In this document: positions 1-11,923 of the stretch, one piece after another
Numbering within the stretch: position 1 is the stretch's first letter
How the letters are laid out: each line of letters begins with the position of its first letter
DNA from: Selaginella tamariscina
Lineage: Eukaryota > Streptophyta > Lycopodiopsida > Selaginellales > Selaginellaceae
Length of the DNA: 64,000 nt
Assembly: GCA_003024785.1 (NCBI GenBank)
Contig: PUQB01000910.1
Span: forward strand, 1 to 64,000
Direction of reading: 5' to 3'
The notes under the pieces: model-generated
Database searches by the model: none
What the model was told of the DNA's origin: nothing
The model's input: only the letters and a program-made list of their open reading frames with translations
Position numbers and translations under genes: made by a program

Positions 1-126
1 TATATCTATGCCTCTTAGTTTAAATACGATATGAATTTCTGTTATAGTGCTCATTAGATTGTGTTTGTGTGTGTGTGTGTGTGCGCGAGTGAGAGAAAGA
101 GAGAGATGTATCAATAATTTTTTCAG

Positions 127-2405
127 GGTGGTGATGGGATTTTTAACGAGGTATTAAACGGGTTAGCGTTGAGAAGACATTCACCTGAAGCAATACACAC
201 GCCACAACAAATATCTGAATTATTAACTGAGGAAATGAACAGCATATTTTGAGAAATGAACAGCATATACTCAGTGACTCTCAACCTCTTATTGATTCTT
301 CTGTTCCTCCAACCTCGGAAACAGTCAGCTTCGAAAGAGGTACTGACAATTGTTTCTAGTATTGATATTATGGTGTGCATATTGACATCATGGTTTGTTA
401 TTCCTTACAGATAGACTGTCAAAGTGCTTTAACACAACCGTTGATTCCATGGCTTCGTTTTGGAATCATACCTGCTGGCTCTACGGATACAATAGTTGTG
501 AGGTACATAAGTCTGTGTATATATAGAGATGGAGGAGGGAAGCACACAGAGACTAAGACTTCCTATATTATATGTGGCAATAATATAAAATAATATGTTT
601 TGTGTGCGTGTGTGAACTAAAATGTGATTGGCGCAGTACTACAGGGACGCGTGATCCAGTTACAGCTGCTCTTCATATAATAATGGGGGACAGCATGCCT
701 TTAGATATTGTTCGTCTCACTGCATGGAAGGACTCTAGAGAGAATATGCTCCCTGAGATTCGTTATGCTGCATCTTTTGCTGGGTATGCATAATTATACA
801 GTCATATGTGTGTTTATGCTTATGTACTCTCGATATATATCTGGGATAATTACAGGTATGGGTTTTATGGGGATGTAGCAAGAGAAAGTGAAACGCTAAG
901 ATGGATGGGACCTGCTCGATATGATTACGCTGGGACTATAGTCTTCATGAAACACAAGTATTTATATTCGTATTGTTTCGTTTAAATAATAATCATACAA
1001 ACTGGCACTATATTATCTATTTATACTTGTGGGTGATACATATATCATGTGTATATATACATGGGTGTGTGTGTGTCTGAAGCTAAATACGTTACACGCA
1101 GGAAATATGAAGCAGAAGTTTCGTACCTGGAGATACCGGAAGATTCTCCGGATCTCATATGTCGTGTTAATTGCCCTGTTTGCGCCAAAGAACTGGTGAT
1201 GGTTTAATATATTTATAAATGTGTGTGGTGTGTGTGTGTGTGTAACACGTTGTATATTCATGTACATATAGTAACGTACCTTATATATAGGTTATACCCG
1301 AGGACACAAGTAAGCTTAAGTGGAGAACAGCACGAGCTCATTTTCACAGCGTGGGAGCAGCTGTAATGGCATGCAGAAATGACAAAGCCCTGATGGGTTG
1401 TTACTCATGCCCATTTGTCCGACGGCCTTCTTCATCTTATACTTATTAAACAGTGCTCGCGTCCTGGTTACTTACTGTAAGAATATGTTATATGTATGTG
1501 TATGTATACATGTATATGTAAAGATAGATATCTTGTATGTATGTACATACAATGACACATATGTACCAAGGACACCCATGATTTACGTACAGTTGTAGTT
1601 CTTGCTATTCTTACATATTTGTAAATGTATAAGTATGTCTATATATACATGTCATGTATATAAGCATGCATACATAGACACACGCACACGCACACAAACA
1701 TTTGCATCACATACACAAGGACTTCAAACATATGATATAAGGACCTTAGAGAGTGCACTTCATAATATTCTGCACATGTATGTCAATTTATGTGTATATG
1801 TAGTATACATGTAATGATATACAACTATACACCTATAGACAGATTCATGCATATTTATTTACATCTGTTTATATTATTGTTTGTGTCGTACACACAGGTA
1901 TGTTTTCCTGCATGGAATACATGTGTGTATTTAAACAGTACTTACGTAAGTTACATAGGTGTATATTCATGTGCATATGTAATGTACATATACATTACTC
2001 CGATGTTTTCTGACTTTTCAGGCAGCTTATACAGTTAGCTAGAAGAGGAGGTGATCCTTTGGGATTCGATTTTGTAGAGCACCATAAGGTGATTATACAC
2101 TTGTTATTTGTCATATAAATATTATGTTAAGTATATAGTGTGCACCTCTCCCTCCTGTGTCTATCGCTTGGAAAGTAGCATGGAAATACGCACACAAACC
2201 TTAAACCTTAATTCTTCAATTATATTTAATAATGTTGATATCTTTACAGACACCGATTTTCACGTTTGTGTCACATGGTGAGCAGAGCGTGTGGAATGTA
2301 GACGGGGAGATATTCCCTGCACACAAGCTTTGGGACAAGTTTTTCGAGGTTTGGTCAATTATTTTGCTCGTAGACCAGAGGAATAACAATATTTATGTAA
2401 AATAA
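127..2405 (+). CDS. CERK: Ceramide kinase (ACD5/CERK-like), 3' part, 8 exons
   Basis: Ceramide kinase phosphorylates ceramide to ceramide 1-phosphate; plant ACD5 loss causes ceramide build-up and cell death (family knowledge). Exons with GT/AG borders read 127-339, 411-502, 637-783, 856-957, 1102-1195, 1291-1476, 2022-2088 and 2250-2405. Visible family motifs, in order: GGDGIFNEVLNGL (lipid-kinase glycine loop), GIIPAGSTD, RDPVTAALHI, RYAASFAGYGFYGD, RWMGPARYDYAGT, the Cys-rich CRVNCPVC, AHLSDGLLHLILIK and SVWNVDGEIF. The N-terminal region lies upstream of the window. Two defects are seen. Exon 1 has an in-frame TGA inside an imperfect tandem repeat of about 21 bp (219-262), in a poorly conserved linker. 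Exon 6 needs a one-base shift near 1387-1396 between the VGAAVMACRND and AHLSDG blocks. Identity is secure; whether the gene is intact is not. Confidence 0.9.
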
Positions 2406-3266
2406 TTTGTATACACGCTCTTTATATAATACTTTATGCTGTGACCATGTAAGTCAATACATGATAAATTTTTAAAAATAATGCACATGAGTTGTTTTTA
2501 GAGTAACGGGTGCTCGAAAGGATGAAATTCGTTAAATTATATGTCCACGTGCATGAGAGTGTGTGTCGGTTATATATTGTATGTTAGTGTGTGTGTATGG
2601 GTGGGTTATATTATATTGTATTTTAGACTATGATAACTACAACGTAAGTGTAGTTAAATTTTGAGGTGAGGTGAGTTGAAGACATGGAATTTGAAAAAAA
2701 TATTTGAGTTTGTGAGAGCTTGAAATACATAAATGTGCATATTGTATTAACTTTAATATCATGGTTATATATAAAGTAAGTGGTCTAAATAAAAATTAAT
2801 CAAATCCCACTCTGTTAATAATAATATATAGCATTATTAATTTATGCTATTGTAGTCATACACTTGTACTTTACATCATCCCCTCGTCTTGGAAGGATCT
2901 AAGGTTATTAAGGGGCTTAGATTTGGAGGAGGCACCGGTGCATGCATAAGTGGCACAAAACGCCTCAAGCATTAAAGTTACATATGCACAATATTTAGAG
3001 AATCTAGTTGCATGTTGTGTTGAACCATAAACTTGCAACCTTACTTGCTGTAGCACTTGATATGGTCCCTGTCACTGAGCAAGGAGACTCTTGATCAAAC
3101 CACATATTGTAACCTTGAGAAAACAAATGAACACTAGCTCATCTACTTTGTACTCCGTAGGTGGACGATGGTGAGAGTTGTAGCGTCGATGTTATCCCAC
3201 TTATACGACTCAAGTGTTCTACAAACTTTGCATGGACTAATGAAAGATGCTCGTCAAATATGCAAA
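2406..3266. other. Intergenic A+T-rich stretch with a possible old retroelement scrap
   Basis: This holds the 3' flank of the ceramide kinase gene and no convincing gene. The part at about 2870-3260 is less A+T-rich than its surroundings and has short protein-like stretches in shifting frames on the - strand, which may be a worn transposon fragment. I cannot assign it to a family. Confidence 0.4.
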
Positions 3267-3287
3267 GTTGTAACTAAAATGGGCATG
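3267..3287 (+). repeat. Left terminal inverted repeat of the giant element
   Basis: It begins GTTGTAACTAAA and ends GGGCATG. It matches the reverse complement of 18001-18021 at 20 of 21 bases. Just outside, ATGCAAA on the left and the complement of GTGCAT on the right may extend the similarity by a few bases with a gap. Confidence 0.6.
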
Positions 3288-3907
3288 GCTATAGTCCCAT
3301 TTCCTAATAATTAGCAATTTTAGCTATTTAATTAGCATTTTCTAATATTAAAGGAATATTCTTTAGAATATATGTTTGAAAAGAGAATATTCTTTAGAAT
3401 ATTCTATTTTGTATTCTACCCTTTAATAAATTATAGCATTCATTGAACAAAAATTAATAACATTATAAAAGTAGAATGTATTAAATTATATAATATATTG
3501 CCTAATATAACAATTAAGGAAGAGCATAAGAGGTACATTATATAAATATTGATGTTGTTATTAAAATATTAATATTTAAATATAACATTATTAATTAAAA
3601 ATTTGTAGTAGTAATAATATATATATAAAATCCTATAATAATATAGTCAATCTTCCATATCATTTTTTAAATTTATATAGTTAAGTATACAATTTGGTAC
3701 TATTATTAAAGAGTTTATAATAATTATGAATATTAAATATATGATATTTTATAATTTTGTAATTGCTTTAAGCTTCAGAAAACATACATTCCCTTGCAGT
3801 TTTGTTAATCGTGACTTTATCAACGCTTCTTGACATCCACCCATATCGAATGGATTTAACATTTATAAAACATGCTGGGTCTTTTTGATTGGGAGACCAT
3901 GTTTTCT
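3288..3907. other. A+T-rich subterminal region, no gene seen
   Basis: This is a strongly A+T-rich stretch between the left inverted repeat and the 3' end of the DUF7869 gene. It contains short repeats of the form GAATATTCTTTAGAATAT near 3350-3405. I see no coding sequence. Confidence 0.5.
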
Positions 3908-6894
3908 CTAGGCATCCATTATATCTTTCGCTCTCCTTCTCGTGTCGCCTTTTTTGTGGTTTGAACCATGCAACCTTAACAATACTATTTTTGTGATTAC
4001 TTCAGGTGTGTCGATAATTTGACCCATCCAAATAGGCTGATTATATGACGCATCTGGAGTAATGAGAACCATCATTAGTTTTTGAAGATCCTTGCAGCAA
4101 TCAAAGTATGCTTTAGGTTTTTGGTTCCTTTGTCCAACAAAGTGTGGGGTTTGCACTTCCACATCACTACTGGCTTCTATGTCGTCTGTGCTCAGTGATG
4201 TCATTTCAATCTCCTCTCGCCACCTTGTTTTAGGCCAGAAAGGGTGTTGCAATTCTGTACTTGTGACAGTAGGCCCTTCCAACTCTCGAACAACAGTCTC
4301 CCAATAGTTGACCACATGCTTATATAGTTCTGAGTAACCAGTTGCCTTATCAGAATTCTTTGGCATCGATTTTTGAACCCATGCCACATATTTTTTGATG
4401 CCATCAATAATAACCTCTTGTTCCTTGAGCTGGGCACTCAATGGAATAGGGTCTGGTTGTCCTTCTGGGAGAAGTGGCTTTCCATCCTCTCCACTTTTGA
4501 AGAGCATTAAGCCCTCTTTCGGTAACCACTCCTGCTCTGATGGCCGTAACTTGTACTGCATAATAGGTATACCATCTCGTATGGAGAAAAAGAATTGTAG
4601 CGGCACAAGGTGACCAACTAAAGAATCACTCCCTTCTTTTATATACTCCTTGAGAAATTTTTTGAAGTCTGGCACCTCAGTCACAAGCAAAGCACAACTT
4701 TTTTTGGAGATGCAATTTTCAAAAAGATTCATCATATGCGGTAAGGTAAGTGCACTTGTCCTTTTTGTAGAGTTGGAGACCTTGCTGAAGAACGCATCAA
4801 TATCTTCATGAGTGTGACCAACCATAAGGAAACTGAGCGTGATTGTTTCAAACACACCTTTGGCAACAAGCATTGACAAGTATGCTAGCACATATCTAGA
4901 AAATAAAAGTAAGTATGAGCTTGAGAAACCCTTAAGTAAAATGATTTACCTATTTTTGTTCTCGCCTGCACAATTATCCATCTGTAAAAGCAAATGACGA
5001 GGAAGCTTATTTGATGTTGAGGACACATGTACACTATTTGAGCTAGATCCCTCCACTGAACCTGAACTCTCAACAGGGCCATCTGTTTTTTGTGCAGGTT
5101 GCTGACAATGCCTCTCATATTCCCAAGTAGCCTCAAGTGCAGACGTGTTCATGAGAGCATTATGTAAAGGTTGAAGGTGTTGTTTCTTCACTTTGAGATC
5201 ACTGATAGGACTTGTCTGTGAGTGGGCTTCAAGGTTTCTGAAACACATGGCTAACGACCCAATAGTGAAATTGGAGTCGCTAGACCAATGTGGAAGTGAA
5301 AAGTGTCCATATGACTCACAACCGTGTCCATGTGTTAGCACACCTGTTAAAGAAATCGGAAGTTTCATGACATTTCCAAGGCACTTTGGTGTTGCAAAGA
5401 GCTTTGGAATGCTGGTCTTTGAATGATCCATCTTGTCATGGATCAAGCACAGGTACTCTGATGGGCGTGACACAGAAAGCATGCGGTGTGCATAGTACTG
5501 AGACCGACAAGTTTGTTGTGCAATCATGTGGGCCTCCATCTTCCTTTGAATGGTAGTGATCTCCACCAAGGTTTTTGCACAAGCCTCTGCAGCCTTCAAT
5601 GATGTACAAGTGTCACACTTAGAAAAGCTAGAGTGTTTTGCAATCTCCACATCCTTAAAATGAGTATTCCATATGTTGTTGAAGGTACCAGTGCAGATTG
5701 CTTGGAGCCCCATCAAACTGAGGCACTTGTTCACATGTTCACACAGTTTCAATTGAGTGTAGATTGAAGGTAAAACCTTGAGATTTTCCCTGACCCCTGC
5801 ATTTGTGGTTCGGCATTTGTGAGGCATCCTGTCTGCATTTGCTTCCACAAAAGCCTTGAGTATCTCTATGGCTGCCATGATGTGAGAGCGGGTTTTGACC
5901 AAGCCAGTGTTCCCATGAACTGAGGTTCGCGCTCCATCTAGCCACTCATCCCTCCGACGGTAGAACGTGGTCTTTGGGATCCCGTATATACTGTACCAAG
6001 CTTTGAAGCAGATGGCCACCTTATTAAATACCATGGATGTACTCTGATAACCTGTGTCCGAGGCCATTCCATCAATACACCCAGTTAGTGCAGCATATAC
6101 AAACTCATGCCTTTGCTTTTGGGTGAGCATACGAAAGACATGTCTACATTGGGTAATTTCATTCCGGTCTGCCATCTGACAACACTTCTTCTTGCAACAG
6201 TCAATCGTGGAAATGCTCGTAACACTTTCGGAAGATGTAGGATCCATCTTTACCCTCTTGCTGAAACTTGCAGGGGAAGATCTACAACCCATGAATCGCC
6301 TTTTTCTTACAATAGGACCAATGCAAGGAACCTCTTCAAATATGAGTTGTTCTTCCGGGTTGTTATTATTGAAATCCAACCCAGAATATGTTGAACCATC
6401 TTGCCGTCTTAATTCAGATGTTCGCCACCTCACGAGGGATCCAGGATACAATGTGCCATTAGGTGAAACCTCTGTCACAACTACACCCACGAAGTCGGAC
6501 CCTAGTTTCTCTTCTGACACTGCTTCCATTGGATTTATAGCTGTGATGCCTCTTCCGACTTCAATCTCACGAAGAAAGAGAATCACCTCATCCATCACAG
6601 CAGGCAAGCCATCATCTGGTAAACTCGTGCTACTATTTGTTTGTGACTCTGCATATTTGTGTCAGCCTTGACTTCATCCAAATTCCACAATACAGGAGAA
6701 CCCTCCTCAAATTCCATTCCCAGAACCTCAACATGCTTGTAAATGGTGTTCACCCATACGTACACACAAGATCCTTGGGAAATATTGTGACATGATGCAT
6801 TATTATCTCGAACTTCCACAGTTCCAGTGCCAACTATCTCGTTGTTCCGAAGAAGACATACTTTATCTCCAGTATTAAACATATTGTCCTGCAC
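3908..6894 (-). CDS. DUF7869-domain protein with En/Spm-like N-terminal module (candidate transposase)
   Basis: The gene runs leftward. The 5' part (6894 to about 6650) encodes a small module starting MQDNMFNTGDKVCLL, reminiscent of the domain in plant Ptta/En/Spm transposase proteins. Reading then shifts frame near 6640-6665 into a long exon ending at 4950. A 54-bp intron (4896-4949, GTAAAT...TTTCTAG) joins it to the last exon (4895-3908). The join restores a continuous DUF7869 signature: MDNCAGENKNR, then YVLAY, then VGHTHEDIDAFF. Upstream are IHDKMDHSKT and a Cys-containing segment CDTCTSLKAAEAC. The frame change at about 6650 is a 1-bp indel or an unseen small intron. The DUF7869 function is not established to my knowledge; the spaced acidic motifs (HDKMD, MDN, HEDID) would suit a metal-dependent nuclease, which is inference. 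It is transcribed away from the palindrome array. Confidence 0.75.
4896..4949 (-). other. 54-bp spliceosomal intron in the DUF7869 gene
   Basis: On the - strand the donor is G|GTAAAT and the acceptor TTTTCTAG|A. Removing it joins AAT AG to A TAT GTG in frame, so that NKNR runs into YVLAY. The intron is unusually short for a land plant. Confidence 0.8.
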
Positions 6895-7036
6895 ATAAAT
6901 AATTGTATTATTTATGATATCTGTTTATGCAATATTTTTAAGAAATCTGAATTACGGTTACTTAATAATATGCATATGCAATAATACATAATTATGTTTA
7001 GAGATAATATCTCATGTTTGATTAATACAACTGATG

Positions 7037-7805
7037 GGCGGGATTAATCCCGCCACGAATCCCTCCGACGAGGAACGGTCGGCGGGATTAATCCCGCCGC
7101 CGACTCAACCCCTTCGGAGAGAGTCGGCGGGATTAATCCCGCCTTGGACTCCCTCGACAAGGAAGTCGGCGGGATTAATCCCGCCGGACTCCCCCGACAA
7201 GGAAGAGCCGGCGGGATTAATCCCGCGCCTCTCCTCCTCGGGGGAGTCCCGGGATTAATCCCGCCGACTCTCTCCGACGAGGAAGGGAGTCCGGCGGGAT
7301 TAATCCCGCCGACTCATCCTCGCCGGAGAGAGTCGGCGGGATTAATCCCGCCGGACTCCCTTCCTCGTCGGAGGAAGAGGCGGCGGGATTAATCCCGCCG
7401 GCTCTTCCTTGTCGGAGGGAGTCCAAGGCGGGATTAATCCCGCCCACAATTCTTACGACGGGGAATGGGTGGCGGGATTAAACCCGCACATAACTCTCTC
7501 CAAAACTATGATTTCAAAGAGATCTCGGGATAAATCCTGTCCCCAAATCTTTAAAACAGGAAGTGGTGGCGAGATTAATCCCGCCACCCCTTCCCTGCCT
7601 CCTAAAATGGTTGGCGGGATTAATCCCGCCGACAACTCTTTCTAATAAATTCTGGTAACTCTTCATCAGTTGAGAAGGTTATCGACGGGATTAATCCCGC
7701 CACTCTTTTTCAGTGGCGGAGAAGCATTGCCCGGGAGATGGTGGCGGGATTAATCCCGCCACTTCTTCAAAGAGGCGAAAAAGAAATGGCCGGATTAATC
7801 CCGCC
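7037..7805. repeat. Palindrome array 1: about 17 copies of GGCGGGATTAATCCCGCC
   Basis: The unit is an 18-bp perfect palindrome. Clean or nearly clean copies start at 7037, 7081, 7126, 7168, 7210, 7248, 7293, 7335, 7382, 7427, 7471, 7568, 7613, 7684, 7743 and 7788, with a degenerate one near 7527. Start-to-start spacing is mostly 42-45 bp. The G+C-rich spacers are themselves related and partly self-complementary, with variants of GACTCCCTCCGACGAGGAAG in both orientations. The array lies about 140 bp upstream of the start of the DUF7869 gene, in A+T-rich surroundings. The open reading frames that cross it on both strands are by-products of the repeat. Confidence 0.95.
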
Positions 7806-9180
7806 GCCCCGGTTAACCTAGAATATTAAGTTAAAAGGATATTTAAACGTGATAAATCCCTAACGGAATATATTATAATCCTAATGCATTTCTAAACCCC
7901 TAAATTGTAATTTTAAGAGAGAATGTAAGAGAGTGAATCTTAATAAGTATTTTTAAATTTGTTTATAATACTTACTTGTAAACAGCACTGAAGGCGCCGT
8001 GCTTTCCTATAAAGAATAGCACCCAATTTAATCTCGCTCCTGAGATGATCACTATGAAGAAAAAAAGATCTAAAGAGTGAAAAATACAGAAATGAAGAAA
8101 CCCTTGCCGGAGAAAGAACCAGATCTGAATTTGAGTGGGAAATTAAATGCATTTTCAAATTTACATGTCAGACCGACAATACATATGTCAGAAATTCAAA
8201 TTTTTTAAAAAGAACAGAAAATAAAATTTAAGATGAGTTGACACAAATATCCGACACTCTGACATATATACTCTCCAGTTCCAATGAGTATTTTAAAATT
8301 GCATTTAATGTTATTCAAGTGATTCAAGCTGTTTAATATTACGAAATTTTAGACTATATTCTACATTCTTAGTATTCAAGTATATTTATATTATATATAT
8401 ATATAAATATATACTTATACAATAAATAAATTGATATATTATTATGTATCATTTAAAATATATTCATAGTCTGTTTATTATTATTTTCTTAATTACTCGA
8501 GTATTTAGTTTTCATTTCCTAGTATCAATGGGATATTCTTTAATATTTTATTAATATTTGAAGAATATTCTAATATTAAACCTGATTATCATAATTAAAT
8601 TAGTCTTGTTCTTAATTATTGCAGTAATTATTCTACATTTGTATATATTAATGGGATTTTCTCAATTAATTTGTTATTATTTCAAGAATATTCATGTGTT
8701 AAACCTTATTATCAATATTAAATTAATACACACTATGAACATATTTTAAATTATACATAATAATACATCATTTTATCTAATATATAGTCATATATAGTTT
8801 TAATAATATATATATTAATATCATTTCCTTAATTACTTGAGTAATTAATCTTCTTTATATTAATGGGATATTCTTTATTATTTTCTTATTATTCCAAGAA
8901 TATTCCAATATTAAACATGATTATGATAATTAATTTAGTTAATTATTTGAGTACTTAATTTACATTTGTATATATTAATGGGATTTTCTCAATTAATTTC
9001 TTATTATTTCAAGAATATTTCAATGTTAAACCTTTTTATCAATATTAAATTAATATATATTATTAAAATATATGGCTATATATTAGATAAAATATATTAT
9101 TATGTATAATTTAAAATATGTTCCTAGTGTGTTTATTAATTTTATTTTCTTAATTATTCGATGTTTGTTTTGCACACATA
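7806..9180. repeat. A+T-rich core with a ~330-bp tandem duplication
   Basis: No gene is seen. From about 8520 two similar blocks of about 330 bp follow each other (8520-8850 and 8857-9180), each with motifs such as TATTAATGGGATATTCTT and TTAATGGGATTTTCTCAATT. The first part (7806-8280) is unremarkable A+T-rich sequence. Confidence 0.6.
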
Positions 9181-9388
9181 TATAAACACAATCATAAATT
9201 TACACACGCATTACAAGAACTTACAAAAACACATATGCACACACATGCACAACCCTAAACCAAACTGAAGAAATAGTTGCTTCTTTATTGAAAACATCAT
9301 GTTCAACGCATGTATGATATACTCAATCTGTGTATATGTAACACATTGAATTTACATGTGTAATATTTATATTAAGCTTGTTGGGAGC

Positions 9389-9418
9389 AAACCCTAAACC
9401 CTAAACCCTAAACCCTAA
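9389..9418. repeat. Telomere-type tract (CCCTAAA)4
   Basis: Four consecutive copies of the plant-type telomere repeat in CCCTAAA orientation lie inside the element core. Nearby (9500-9990) are repeated segments containing CATACACACCATGCATGATCC. Confidence 0.9.
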
Positions 9419-9857
9419 TATGTAACACAATGAATTTACTCATGTAATATGTATGTATGTCTGTGTGTATACACGTGTGCATGTATATATGTGTACTCTG
9501 TATGTATATGTATATGTGTACTTTCTGTCTTCTCTCATACATACACACCATGCATGATCCATGTTAATATGTACTGTCTCTCTTCTCTCAAACATACACA
9601 CCATGCATGATCTATAATATGTACTCGGTCTCTCTAATATTATGTACTAATATGTATGTATGTCTGTGTGTATAATACACACCATGCATGATCCATAATA
9701 TGTACTGTCTCTCTTCTCTCATATACTATGTATGTATATCTGTGTATAATATGTGTAAGTATATATGTGTACTAATATATGCAATGTGTACAAAAATAAT
9801 TTTCAACACTCTCTCTTCTCTCATACATACACACCATGCATGATCCATCCTAAATCC

Positions 9858-9885
9858 AAAACCCTAAACCCTAAACCCTAAACCC
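9858..9885. repeat. Second telomere-type tract (CCCTAAA)n
   Basis: About four CCCTAAA repeats, same orientation as the tract at 9389. Degenerate TTTAGGG-like pieces also occur at about 10090-10210. Confidence 0.85.
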
Positions 9886-10249
9886 ATGTAATATGTGTGT
9901 ATGTCTGTGTGTATACACGTGTGTATGTATATATTATGTGTATTAATATATGCAATGTGTAGATACACATGAAACTTTAACACTCTCATGGACACACACA
10001 TGTTAAATCCCTGCATGATTTATATTTTTGAGGTGTATGTGATACACCCACCACACGCACGCGCTAATAATATAATGAAAGAATATTCGTTTAGGGCGAA
10101 TCTATATTTTATTCTTTTTAGGGTTTAAGTATATTCTCAGAAGGAATATTCTATTAGGGTTGATATATATATTTAATTCCTTTAGGGTTTAGGTATATTC
10201 TTAGGGTTTCAAGAGGCGGCGGCTGTGAAATCGGCGGCGGCGGCTGTGC

Positions 10250-10510
10250 ACACAGGTGAGATCTGTGTGTGTGTGTGTGTGTATGTATATATGTATAGGA
10301 GTGTGCGTATAATTTTTTTAGTTTTATCTCTCGCACACACACGCACACTCCTGTGTATGTATATGTGTCTGTGTGATCTGTATTTATTTGTTTCGCTCAC
10401 ACACGCATACACACGATATACATATACACATATATATATATACCTATATACATATATACATACATATATTATGTGTACCAGTATCTGTAAATTTTTTTTA
10501 TTGATCTTGC

Positions 10511-10569
<59 letters not shown>

Positions 10570-11330
10570 GTGTACCAGTATCTGTAAATTTTTTTTTATT
10601 GATCTATCTCTCCCACAACACGCGCACTGCTTTACAACACACACACACACACACACAGATATATATATATACAACACTAGTTTATATATATGCTTATATC
10701 ATATGGGTTATATATCTATATACACACATATATATATGTGTGTTTTCTGTATAATTTTATTATTTATTAGTTTTATCTCTCGCACACACACGCACACTCC
10801 TGTGTATGTATATGTGTGTGTGTGTGTTGTTTGTTTATCTGTATGATTTTATTTGTTTCGCTCACACACGCATACACACAATATACATATACACATATAT
10901 ATACCTATATACATATATACATACATACAACACTAGTTTATATATGCTTATATATTCACAGACTCTCTCTCTTCTCTATAGATTATATATCTATATACAC
11001 ACATATATATGTGTGTTATCTGTATAATTTATTTATTTATTAGTTTTATCTTTCGCACACACACGCACACTCCTGTGTATATATATATGTGTGTGTGTGT
11101 TTGTTTATCTGTATGATTTTTTGTTTCGCTCACACGCATACACACGATATACATATACACACATATATATACCTATGTACACACATATATAGGTGTACCA
11201 GTACTGTATAATTTTATTTATTTATCTATCTCTTGCACACACACGTACACTCCTATACATACATACATACATACATATATATACACACACACATATATAT
11301 GTGTGTGTTTTATCTCGCTAAGCCCCTCGA
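10250..11330. repeat. TG/CA and TA microsatellite zone built of ~270-300-bp tandem units
   Basis: Units contain, in order, CACACGCACACTCCTGTGTATG, TTCGCTCACACACGCATACAC and TACAACACTAGTTTATATAT, each recurring at 10330-10450, 10785-10940 and 11060-11160. Small open frames here are microsatellite artefacts and I see no gene. A related zone begins the decayed second element at 18460. Confidence 0.8.
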
Positions 11331-11923
11331 GCGCGGATTAATCCCGCCGCTATATAGTTGGGCCATGGCGGCGGATTAATCCCGCCGCCGAGGCCCCAGG
11401 CATGGGTGAGCGGCGGGATTAATCCCGCCGAGGCCCCTCACGCAGGCTATGGCGGCGGGATTAACCCGCCGCTCTACGACAAACCGAAGAGCGCGGATTA
11501 ATCCCGCCGCCCATGGCCTGCGTGAGGGGCCTCGGCGGCGGGATTAATCCCGCCGCTCATCCATGCCCTGCGCGGAATGCGGCGGGATTTATCTCGCCGG
11601 CAATGGCCTGTGGAAGGTTCTAATGGGCGGGATTAATCCCGCCGGATTCCGCGCAGGCATTTAGAGGGAATGCGGCGGGATTAATCCCGCCGCCGAGGCC
11701 CCTCACGCAGGCCATGGGCGGCGGATTTAATCCCGCCGCTCTTCGGTTTGTCGTAGAGCGGCGGGATTAATCCCGCCGCCCAGGGAATTCACGCAGGACA
11801 TGAACGCCGGGATTAATCCGGCCCCACGCTCATGCCCTTCGCGGAGGGCGGCGGGATTAATCCCGCCGTTCATGTCCTGCGTGAATTCCCTGGGCGGCGG
11901 GATTAATCCCGCCCCACCCATCC
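11331..11923. repeat. Palindrome array 2: about 14 copies with nested inverted spacers
   Basis: The same palindrome as array 1 appears about every 38-48 bp, often extended to GGCGGCGGGATTAATCCCGCCGCC. The spacers are also inverted relative to one another. For example GAGGCCCCTCACGCAGGC at about 11430 reappears as its reverse complement at about 11512-11535, and CTCTACGACAAACCGAAGAG near 11472 reappears inverted near 11737-11757. The array is therefore a palindrome of palindromes. Confidence 0.93.

Noticed and set aside
3908..6671. Opposite-strand open frames within the DUF7869 gene, such as 6192-6671 (+)
   Set aside because: They are shadows of the coding strand and contain no recognisable motif.
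7034..7645. Repeat proteins rich in AGLIPP/GGINPA on both strands
   Set aside because: The frames are created by the stop-free palindrome unit and appear on both strands equally. There is no start context, intron or conservation that would support translation.
9389..9885. A chromosome end or telomere
   Set aside because: There are only about four repeat units at each place, with normal sequence on both sides, so the tracts are interstitial.
10154..11043. Small Cys/His/Thr-rich proteins in the TG/CA and TA zone
   Set aside because: They are translations of microsatellites with alternating CVCV and HTHT patterns and overlap on both strands. The same holds at 18414-19280, 21856-22389 and 1398-2038.
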